A stretch of 64,000 bases of DNA from Faecalibacterium longum CLA-AA-H243. GTDB taxonomy: Bacteria > Bacillota > Clostridia > Oscillospirales > Ruminococcaceae. How positions within the stretch are numbered: the first letter of the stretch is position 1; each line of letters opens with the position of its first letter. Made by a program: the position numbers and the translations under genes. This document shows, piece after piece, positions 52,116-58,502 of the stretch. The stretch is taken from the NCBI RefSeq assembly GCF_020687245.1, contig NZ_JAJEQG010000006.1:36870-100869 (forward strand), read 5' to 3'. The notes under the pieces are model-generated. The model was not told the DNA's origin. It ran no database searches and saw only the letters and a list, made by a program, of their open reading frames with translations.

Positions 52116-52634
52116 TTATAGTGCTATCTTTTTCCATTTTCTAATCTTAGTTCTAAATGTTCCGAACGGAGCAACCGTGTTAACATGTATAAACTTGTAT
52201 ACTTCCCAGACTGCTGTTTTGGTTGATTCATCGGCCCACTTTCTCATATGTGGCTCGAATAACTCTTCGTCGCTTAATGAGTCAATCATTTCATAAATCG
52301 AATTAATATTCTCTCTCAGCATATCTTTCAACTCCTGCAACGACAGATAAGCATATGTATCTGTAAACCATTGATATAATTCGCCAAGCTGATTCCACTT
52401 GAAATCATCCGAAGGAGTCTTGACATGAAGACCATTTCTTTCGTCTGATTCCCATTTAAGAACAAGAGTTGTCCAGCCAACCTGGTAAGCAAGATTTTCT
52501 GCTGGAGTTCTGTCAACTTCCTCAACTCTCTTATCTTTTAATGATTCCGGAATAATATCAAATTCTGAAATGTACTTTGCAAAACTTTTATTTATCTCGT
52601 TCTTAAGTTCATCTTTATTCTCGTATGTTCTCAC
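52116..52634 (-). CDS. ClbS/DfsB-family four-helix-bundle protein
   Basis: GTG 52634 follows GAGGAGATAG. The 172-aa product matches the ClbS/DfsB (DUF1706) family in pattern: VDRTPAENLAYQVGWTTLVL, LGELYQWFTDTYAYLSLQEL and the C-terminal VNTVAPFGTFRTKIRKWKK. The founding member ClbS protects DNA against colibactin by acting on its cyclopropane warhead; most homologues are uncharacterised. The gene is markedly more AT-rich than its neighbours, a sign of separate transfer. It lies alone between the serine recombinase and a structured non-coding block. Confidence 0.8.
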   Translation of the reverse strand: MRTYENKDELKNEINKSFAKYISEFDIIPESLKDKRVEEVDRTPAENLAYQVGWTTLVLKWESDERNGLHVKTPSDDFKWNQLGELYQWFTDTYAYLSLQELKDMLRENINSIYEMIDSLSDEELFEPHMRKWADESTKTAVWEVYKFIHVNTVAPFGTFRTKIRKWKKIAL

Positions 52635-52735
52635 TAGTCTATCTCCTCAAATTCCGATTTGTTGAACTAAGCCGAGTATATCATACTCTCCAATGAAAGA
52701 ACACCCCCGATATAGTGAAATTTTGCCATTTTCCT

Positions 52736-52864
52736 GCGTACGTGCGTACACGCTCCGCAGGGATTCTAAGGGGCTTGACCCCTTAGCACACAGACTTTGG
52801 CACAAAGTCTAGTGTGTTACACCTTGCCAGAGGTGTACAGGCTCTCCCCGGTACGCACGTATGC
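52736..52864. other. Cloverleaf-like palindromic DNA block
   Basis: Outer arms TGCGTACGTGCGTAC (52736-52750) and GTACGCACGTATGCA (52850-52864) pair at 14 of 15 positions. They enclose three hairpins: CTAAGGGG/CCCCTTAG (52766-52786), CACACAGACTTTG/CAAAGTCTaGTGTG (52787-52816) and ACACCT/AGGTGT (52819-52836). Two more hairpins follow (52902-52922 and about 52940-52976). The rest of this 440-bp gap shows no gene. It may be a transfer origin, recombination site or end of a mobile element. Confidence 0.6.
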
Positions 52865-53077
52865 AGCGATTGCCCCCAGTGAGCCATATAGGGGGGCGAC
52901 CAAGTTCGCACAAAGCGAACTTGATTCCGCAAAGCAAAAGGCAGGATACCACTATCATAGTGATACCCTGCCTTTGCTCGTTTACCGTTCCGAGTAATGC
53001 CTTCTCAGAACTTCCTGTAAACAAAAAACGTACCCGAACCCTTTTTCATAAAGAATCGGGTTCGAGTACGAACTGTA

Positions 53078-53154
53078 TGGTGGAGAATTAGGGACTCGAA
53101 CCCCAGACCCCCTGCGTGTGATGCAGGTGCTCTAACCAGCTGAGCTAATCCTCC
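53078..53154 (-). tRNA. tRNA-Val (anticodon CAC)
   Basis: Starting GGAGGATTAGCTCAGCTGG, it has a complete cloverleaf: D arm, anticodon stem CCTGC/GCAGG with loop ATCACAC (anticodon CAC), T arm GGGTTCGAGTCCC, acceptor ATTCTCC and encoded CCA. It is the insertion target of the island; a 46-bp copy of its 3' part is at 19809. Confidence 0.96.
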
Positions 53155-53313
53155 GAATCGGAACACACTTATTATATCACTGCGCGAGGCCAAATGCAAG
53201 CCCAAATTTTCGTTTTTCGAAAAAAGTTTGAGTCGGCAGCGCTTTCCGGTTGCTCTCCGGGGGCAGATGGTGTATACTGGGGTTGGAATTCTTTCGAAAG
53301 AGAGGTCTTTTTT

Positions 53314-53475
53314 ATGATAACTGCACGCGGTATCATCACCTTGCTGGTGCTGGCTGTCCTGTTTGCACTGGCGGTGGTGTGGATCTCCCGGCAGGGCGGC
53401 TGGAAAGGCGAGGGCTGCGGAGGCAACTGCTCTTCCTGCCACCAGCACTGCGACACCCCCGAGAAGAAACACTGA
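53314..53475 (+). CDS. FeoB-associated Cys-rich membrane protein
   Basis: The start at ATG 53314 follows AGAGAGGT. The 53-aa protein has one membrane helix (IITLLVLAVLFALAVVWI) and a short Cys/His tail (CGGNCSSCHQHC), the pattern of the small proteins often found next to feoB and thought to help ferrous iron uptake. No feo gene is in the window, so the link to iron transport rests on family resemblance only. A terminator follows directly. Confidence 0.7.
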   Translation: MITARGIITLLVLAVLFALAVVWISRQGGWKGEGCGGNCSSCHQHCDTPEKKH

Positions 53476-53485
53476 GCACACGAAT

Positions 53486-53516
53486 GCCCCCTGACCGTCC
53501 GGTCAGGGGGTATTTT
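53486..53516. terminator. Bidirectional terminator
   Basis: CCCCCTGACCG pairs with CGGTCAGGGGG, followed by TATTTTT. It separates two convergent genes. Confidence 0.85.
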
Positions 53517-53520
53517 TGCG

Positions 53521-53817
53521 TCACAGCTCACCATAGTGGGCGGCAAAGACCGCAACGGTGCTCAGCAGGTCGTCGTGGGCCTTCTGATAGGTGCTGTAAC
53601 TGATGTTCAGTTTATCCATCACCTCTTCCCGCCTCCGCCTTTCCATGTAGCGCAGCTGCAGGATGCTGCCCCGCAGGCCCGGGTCTGCCTCGCGGTAATA
53701 CTCCTCGGCCAGCTGGATGGCCCGCTTCCAGCCCCAGTTGCAGGGGCCGTAGACCCAGTTTTTCTGCCCGTAGCGGCTGAGGGCCTCTTTCGTCTTCTGG
53801 CGCTGTTCCTGTGTCAT
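53521..53817 (-). CDS. Small sigma-70 region 4-like protein
   Basis: A 98-aa protein from ATG 53817 (AAAGGTG upstream; starts at 53826 or 53829 cannot be excluded). ILQLRYMERRRREEVMDKLN and ISYSTYQKAHDDLLSTVAVF resemble the C-terminal HTH of sigma-like or ArpU-type phage regulators; WVYGPCNWGWKRAIQLAEEY precedes it. These small proteins often accompany C1-type repressors. It lies just after a short HTH gene on the same strand, probably in one transcript. Confidence 0.6.
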   Translation of the reverse strand: MTQEQRQKTKEALSRYGQKNWVYGPCNWGWKRAIQLAEEYYREADPGLRGSILQLRYMERRRREEVMDKLNISYSTYQKAHDDLLSTVAVFAAHYGEL

Positions 53818-53838
53818 GGCTTCCATCACCTTTTTCCC

Positions 53839-54051
53839 TCAGCCCGCCGGGCCAAAAAAGCAGCGGTCGCGCTGCTCGACGGTCATCCCCAGCATCTTCG
53901 AGAGTTTTTCGGCCTCACTCACCTTGAATTCACTCTCATTTTCCAGCTTGCAGCGGAGGGTGTTGTTGGTGATGCCCAGAACATGGGCCACATGGCCCAG
54001 TTTCATGCCCTGGCTGCGGATGCAGTCGCGGATCATCATGGTATCGGTCAT
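53839..54051 (-). CDS. Small XRE-like HTH regulator
   Basis: ATG 54051 has an AAAGGAG site eight bases upstream, so the longer frame to 54147 is rejected. The 70-aa protein is one HTH domain (MKLGHVAHVLGITNNTLRCK, EAEKLSKMLGM). Its promoter has consensus TTGACA and TATAAT elements and faces away from the C1-like repressor gene at 54244, as in lysis-lysogeny or SOS-type switches. No other phage genes are visible. Confidence 0.7.
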   Translation of the reverse strand: MTDTMMIRDCIRSQGMKLGHVAHVLGITNNTLRCKLENESEFKVSEAEKLSKMLGMTVEQRDRCFFGPAG

Positions 54052-54106
54052 AGGCGTTTCTCCTTTCAGTTTTGCGTTCAACGCGTTCCATACAATCATT
54101 GGTTGT

Positions 54107-54135
54107 ATTATATCTTTCAGTTGATTATTTGTCAA
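54107..54135 (-). promoter_or_regulatory. Consensus promoter of the small HTH gene
   Basis: TTGACA (54135-54130), 17 bp, TATAAT (54112-54107). ACAACCAATGATTGT just downstream is a partial palindrome. Confidence 0.8.
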
Positions 54136-54163
54136 CATTGTTTGCAAAATAATCCCTAAAAAG

Positions 54164-54192
54164 TTGATTTATAGTAAATTTTTTGCTATACT
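54164..54192 (+). promoter_or_regulatory. Promoter and operator of the C1/LexA-like repressor
   Basis: TTGATT (54164-54169), 17 bp, TATACT (54187-54192). TATAGTAAA and TTTGCTATA (54170-54190) form an inverted repeat filling the spacer, consistent with autorepression. Confidence 0.7.
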
Positions 54193-54243
54193 GTCCTCAG
54201 AACACCGAAAATCGTGCAAACCGCAGAGAAAGCGAGGCCCTAT

Positions 54244-54870
54244 ATGTCCGATACCGATCTATCCAGCCGCATCCGGCAGCGCCGGGAGCAGTTGGGCCTG
54301 TCGCAGGAAGAGCTGGCCGCCCGGATGGGCTACCGCTCCAAATCCTCCATCACCAAGCTGGAAAAGGGCATCAACGATCTGCCCCGGGCCAAGCTCGAGG
54401 AGCTGGCCGCCGCTCTGGACACCACACCCGCGTGGCTCATGGGCCTCGTGGACCTGCCCTGCCCTCCGCCGGGTTTCGAGCCTCTGCCTGAGATGGTGCG
54501 GGTGCCTCTCGTAGGCTCCATCGCCTGCGGCACCCCCATCACTGCTGAGCAGAACATCGAGTGCTACATCGGCGTCCCCGCCGCGTGGCACGCCGACTTC
54601 GCCCTCACCTGCCATGGCAGCAGCATGGCCCCCACCATCTGTGACGGCGACATTGTCTGCATCCGCCGCCAGCCCGAGGTGGAGCAGGGCGAGATCGCCG
54701 CTGTCCGCATCGGCGAGGAAGCCACCCTCAAGCACTTCCACCGCCAGGGCGAGACCGTCATGCTGCTGGCCGACAACACCGCCGTCTGCCCGCCCATGGT
54801 ATTCGCAGGCCCCCAGCTGGAAGAAATTCAAATCGAGGGCCGTGCCGTGGGCTTCTGCCGTGGCTTATAA
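54244..54870 (+). CDS. C1/LexA-type repressor: XRE HTH plus S24 peptidase
   Basis: The 208-aa product starts at ATG 54244. Residues 8-60 form an HTH (RREQLGLSQEELAARMGYRS) and the C-terminal half an S24 self-cleaving domain, with the nucleophile Ser in CHGSSMAPTICDGD and the base Lys in EATLKHFHRQG. Such repressors cleave themselves on RecA activation and release SOS or prophage genes. The expected Ala-Gly cleavage site may be SIACG. It is divergent from two small regulators, and its promoter carries an operator-like palindrome. Confidence 0.85.
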   Translation: MSDTDLSSRIRQRREQLGLSQEELAARMGYRSKSSITKLEKGINDLPRAKLEELAAALDTTPAWLMGLVDLPCPPPGFEPLPEMVRVPLVGSIACGTPITAEQNIECYIGVPAAWHADFALTCHGSSMAPTICDGDIVCIRRQPEVEQGEIAAVRIGEEATLKHFHRQGETVMLLADNTAVCPPMVFAGPQLEEIQIEGRAVGFCRGL

Positions 54871-54885
54871 TAAGGAGGAGTCCCC

Positions 54886-55581
54886 ATGTCTGCACCCGAA
54901 GAAATGACCCTCAAGGTCATCGCCCATATCCGCACCGCCTTCCCCACCAAGTTCGGCATCCCGCGCCAGAGCGGGCTGGTGGACAGCCTGCGGGGCGAGG
55001 TCATTTTTACCCCCGAATACCGCAATGCCGACGCCGTGCGCGGTCTCGAAGATTTCAGCCACATCTGGCTGGTGTGGCAGTTTTCCGGCGCGGTGCGGGA
55101 CAACTGGTCCCCCACCGTCCGGCCGCCCCGCCTCGGCGGCAACACCCGGATGGGCGTATTTGCCACCCGCTCGCCCTTCCGGCCCAATCCGCTGGGACTG
55201 TCCAGCGTCCAGCTGGAAGCCATCGAGCACCGGCCTGACGTCGGCCCCGTCCTCATCGTGCGGGGCGCCGACCTGATGGACGGCACCCCCATCTACGACA
55301 TCAAGCCCTACATCCCCTACGCCGACTGCCACCCGGACGCCGCCGCAGGCTTCACAGCACAGACCCAGTTCCACCACCTGACCATGGTCTGCGACGCCGG
55401 CCTCTGGGCCAGAGTGCCTGCCGTCCAGCAGGCCGCTCTGCAGGGTGTGCTGGAAAACGACCCCCGCCCCTCCTACCAGCACGACCCGGAGCGGGTCTAC
55501 GGCATGGAGTTTGGCGGGTTGGAAGTCCACTTCAAAGTGGACGGCGAGGTCCTGACCGTCACCGGCATCGACCGCCGCTGA
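54886..55581 (+). CDS. trmO: tRNA N6-methyltransferase TrmO (TsaA/YaeB family)
   Basis: The 231-aa protein matches the TrmO family: HIRTAFPTKFGIPRQSGLVD, LEDFSHIWLVWQF, and GGNTRMGVFATRSPFRPNPL, which contains the AdoMet-binding and signature residues of the beta-barrel domain, with LGLSSVQLEAIE after it. It methylates t6A37 to m6t6A37 in tRNA-Thr, and so modifies the product of the TsaBDE pathway whose genes are elsewhere in the window. AAGGAGGAG precedes ATG 54886, 15 bp after the repressor gene. Confidence 0.9.
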   Translation: MSAPEEMTLKVIAHIRTAFPTKFGIPRQSGLVDSLRGEVIFTPEYRNADAVRGLEDFSHIWLVWQFSGAVRDNWSPTVRPPRLGGNTRMGVFATRSPFRPNPLGLSSVQLEAIEHRPDVGPVLIVRGADLMDGTPIYDIKPYIPYADCHPDAAAGFTAQTQFHHLTMVCDAGLWARVPAVQQAALQGVLENDPRPSYQHDPERVYGMEFGGLEVHFKVDGEVLTVTGIDRR

Positions 55582-55597
55582 CGCCGGAGGGACTGTT

Positions 55598-56473
55598 ATG
55601 GAACTCCGAAATATCAACACCTTCCTTCATATCGCCGAGCTGCACAGCTTTTCCAGCGCTGCTCGGGAGCTGGGCTACTCTCAGTCGGCGGTATCGGCCC
55701 AGATCTCCCAGCTGGAAACAGAGCTGGGTACGCCTCTCTTTGACCGGGTGGGCAAGACCGTCCGCCTCACCGACGCGGGCCAGACTTTCCAGAGCTATGC
55801 CCGCACCCTTCTCATCACGGCCCAGCAGGCCAAGGCCGCGCTGGTGCCTGCCCGGGCCGTCAGCGGCACCCTGCGGGTGGCACTGGCCGATTCCGTATGC
55901 AGCACCTTCCTGCCCGACCTGCTGCAGCAGTTCCACGCCCTCTGCCCACAGGTGGAGCTGGTGCTCCGCACCGCCACCGCCGACGAGATGCTGCGGCTGC
56001 TGAGCGCGAACCAGATTGACCTGGCCTACACCCTCGACCAGCCTCTGCTCCTGCCCAGCCTGACGCTGGCCGTCAATGTGCCGGAGCCGGTCTGCTTCGT
56101 GGCCCCCGCCGGGCATCCGCTGGCCGACAAGGCCGAAGTGCCGCTGGATGTTCTGGCTCAACAGGAATTTCTTCTCACAGAGCGGGGCATGAGCTACCGT
56201 GACGCCCTCGACCAGCGCCTCGCCGCCCGTGGGCTGTCTATCCATCCCTACATCGAGCTGGGCAGCGCCTCGCTGCTCTGCCAGATGGTGGAGCGCGGGA
56301 TGGGGCTCTCCTTCCTGCCCGAGTACATCGTCCGTCCTGCCCTCTCCGCCGGGCGTATCGCCCGCCTCAATGTCCCCGACTGCACTGTCACCATGCACCG
56401 GCAGCTGTTCTATCACAAGGACAAATGGCTCACGCCCCAGATGAAAGCCTTTATTGAGCTGGTAAATCAATAA
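55598..56473 (+). CDS. LysR-family transcriptional regulator
   Basis: The 291-aa protein has the LysR N-terminal winged HTH (MELRNINTFLHIAELHSFSS, then QSAVSAQISQLETEL), a linker helix and a periplasmic-binding-protein-like effector domain (TLRVALADSVCSTFLPDLLQ). The usual length is 290-310 aa. The start is ATG 55598 behind CCGGAGGGACTG. No divergent target gene is present; trmO is 16 bp upstream on the same strand. The effector is unknown. Confidence 0.93.
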   Translation: MELRNINTFLHIAELHSFSSAARELGYSQSAVSAQISQLETELGTPLFDRVGKTVRLTDAGQTFQSYARTLLITAQQAKAALVPARAVSGTLRVALADSVCSTFLPDLLQQFHALCPQVELVLRTATADEMLRLLSANQIDLAYTLDQPLLLPSLTLAVNVPEPVCFVAPAGHPLADKAEVPLDVLAQQEFLLTERGMSYRDALDQRLAARGLSIHPYIELGSASLLCQMVERGMGLSFLPEYIVRPALSAGRIARLNVPDCTVTMHRQLFYHKDKWLTPQMKAFIELVNQ

Positions 56474-56476
56474 GCA

Positions 56477-56516
56477 AAAGCCCCGCACCACATCGAACGA
56501 TGCAGTGCGGGGCTTT
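56477..56516 (+). terminator. Terminator after the LysR gene
   Basis: AAAGCCCCGCA pairs with TGCGGGGCTTT, followed by CTCTTTG. Confidence 0.85.
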
Positions 56517-56533
56517 CTCTTTGTATTTTCGGT

Positions 56534-57493
56534 TCAGCTCAGCCGGTTCATCCGGACCGCCACATAGGGGTCCGGAAGCTTGAGTTCCTCGGCCAAGTCC
56601 TCTTCAGTGTCGTACTTGTCTGCCGCAAGGCCCACGAAAACGCTGCAGCTGTCGAAGCGTCCATCTGGCGAGAGCGCCGTTATCTTTGCCTCGCCGTCGG
56701 CGACGGCAGTCACGACACCAGAAGCGTCCACAGTAGCGACGCCGGGATTACTGCTGACCCATGTGATGGGTACATTCACGCCGTCTTCCACAGCGACAGA
56801 CGCTGTGAGTGCCTCTTTGCTGCCCACCGTGCGGAGCAGCAGGTCGCGCTTATTCAGAGTCACCTTGCCAACATCGCTGTTGACGGTAACGGCGCAGCGC
56901 AGCGCCTGACCGTTGGTGGCCAGCGCCGTGACGGTGGTGGTGCCGGGCTTCTGGGCCGTGACAAGGCCCTCCGGATCCACCGTTGCCACCTCGGGGTTGC
57001 TGCTCATCCACTGGTAGGCATAGACAAAGGAGCCGCTCGTGTTGATGAGCTGCAGTTTCTGGCTGGGGTGGGCATTGTTGTACTGGATAACGAGGTTGAG
57101 GGTGGTGTGGTCGAGGGCAGGCTTTTTGCTGGCCGCATTGCCGCTCTCCTTGCGGACAGTCACCTTGCAGGCAGCGCACTCGCCCCGGTCAGTGATGGCA
57201 GTGATCGTGGCCTCACCGGCGCTGCGGCCGGTGACACGGCCATCGCCGTCCACGGCAGCCACGGTGGGGTTGCTGCTCATCCAGACGATGAAGTAGTAGT
57301 CGCTCTGCCCGCCGGTGTAAAGATAGGCTTTGGGGCGGGGGTCGTCTGCCGTGATCTCCAGCTCCATCTCGTTCACTTCCAGCTCAAAGTTCGCAGATGC
57401 TCCCAGCAATGCGGGGGCCGCCTGTGCGGCAGGAGCTGCCAGAAGAAGCCCGCTCAGCACAAACGCCGCTGCAAGCCGTGTGATCTTATTCAT
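56534..57493 (-). CDS. Secreted protein with Big2-type immunoglobulin-like repeats
   Basis: A signal peptide (FVLSGLLLAAPAAQAAPALL) is followed by three bacterial Ig-like (BIG_2) repeats. Each carries the motif VWMSSNPTVAAVDGDGRVTG with variants QWMSSNPEVATVDPEGLVTA and TWVSSNPGVATVDASGVVTA. There is no LPXTG or other anchor, and the C-terminal segment (EEDLAEELKLPDPYVAVRMN) is short. Such repeats are usual in surface adhesins and in carbohydrate-active or cell-wall proteins; with no catalytic domain here, a structural or binding role is likely. Length 319 aa. AGGGAAGTGC precedes ATG 57493. Confidence 0.85.
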   Translation of the reverse strand: MNKITRLAAAFVLSGLLLAAPAAQAAPALLGASANFELEVNEMELEITADDPRPKAYLYTGGQSDYYFIVWMSSNPTVAAVDGDGRVTGRSAGEATITAITDRGECAACKVTVRKESGNAASKKPALDHTTLNLVIQYNNAHPSQKLQLINTSGSFVYAYQWMSSNPEVATVDPEGLVTAQKPGTTTVTALATNGQALRCAVTVNSDVGKVTLNKRDLLLRTVGSKEALTASVAVEDGVNVPITWVSSNPGVATVDASGVVTAVADGEAKITALSPDGRFDSCSVFVGLAADKYDTEEDLAEELKLPDPYVAVRMNRLS

Positions 57494-57701
57494 AGGGTAG
57501 CACTTCCCTCCTTTGGATAAGTTTTATCGCAATGTGCTCTGCACAAAATCCCTCTCACTATTTGTTTATTGTACACGCACCCAAAAGAAGGGTCAAGTTC
57601 TTCGCCAGAAGTGTCACAATTTCGCGCACCTTTTCGTGAAAGACACTAAAACACCCCCGCCAAATTTATACAAATCGTGCAGACTGTATTTCACCAGACA
57701 G

Positions 57702-57740
57702 CAAAAGAGCCGCCGCACTTTATACAGGTGCGGCGGCTCT
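57702..57740 (-). terminator. Terminator of the rubrerythrin gene
   Basis: AGAGCCGCCGCAC pairs with GTGCGGCGGCTCT, followed on the minus strand by TTTTGC. Confidence 0.85.
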
Positions 57741-57765
57741 CATCGGACGGAATATCTGAAAAAAC

Positions 57766-58305
57766 TTAGTAATTCCTGGCCTTCAGCTCAAAGTAGCTCT
57801 GGGGATGTGCGCAGACCGGGCACTTGAGGGGAGCAGACTTGCCGATATAGGTGTAGCCGCAGTTCCGGCAGACCCACACCTGCTGTTCCTCACGGGCAAA
57901 GACCTTGCCCTCCTTGAGGTTGGCGGCAAGGGCGCGGTAGCGTGCCTCGTGCTCCTTTTCGATCTGGCCCACCATCGTGAAGAGAGCGGCCAGCTGGGTG
58001 AAGCCCTCCTCCTTGGCCTCAGCTGCCATGCGGGGGTACATATCAGTCCACTCTTCGTTCTCGCCGCTGGCTGCCATCTCGAGGCAGGTCAGGGTGTCGG
58101 GGATGGAGCCGCCGCAGAGGGCCTTGAACCACAGCTTGGCGTGTTCCTTCTCGTTGCCGGCGGTCTCTTCGAAGATAGCGGCCAGCTGCTCGTAGCCTTC
58201 CTTCTTTGCAACGCTTGCAAAGTAGGTGTACTTGTTGCGGGCCATGCTCTCGCCCGCAAAAGCTTCCATCAGGTTCTTCTCGGTCTTGGTTCCCTTGAGT
58301 TCCAT
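57766..58305 (-). CDS. rbr: Rubrerythrin
   Basis: The start at ATG 58305 behind AGAGGAG gives 179 aa. The ferritin-like diiron domain has the ligand motifs [25 protein letters not shown] and the later [10 protein letters not shown]. The C-terminal rubredoxin domain has [10 protein letters not shown] and CPVCAHP, four Cys binding iron. Rubrerythrins reduce hydrogen peroxide in anaerobes. The gene stands alone with its own terminator, as usual for an oxidative stress gene of an extremely oxygen-sensitive organism. Confidence 0.95.
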   Translation of the reverse strand: MELKGTKTEKNLMEAFAGESMARNKYTYFASVAKKEGYEQLAAIFEETAGNEKEHAKLWFKALCGGSIPDTLTCLEMAASGENEEWTDMYPRMAAEAKEEGFTQLAALFTMVGQIEKEHEARYRALAANLKEGKVFAREEQQVWVCRNCGYTYIGKSAPLKCPVCAHPQSYFELKARNY

Positions 58306-58502
58306 AATCTGTTCTCCTCTCAGATAGTCTGACACTGCCAGTATGGGCTGTGTCCGGTTTGGTTTATTCTACGCGCAGCCCGCTTTGTTCGGTACCGGGT
58401 GTGCGATAGGTCTTACTTGTCTCTGAGGGTATTATACCAGAATTTCGGGCATAAATCAAGAATAATTCCTATTTATTTTGAGAATATTTCCTATTTATTT
58501 TT

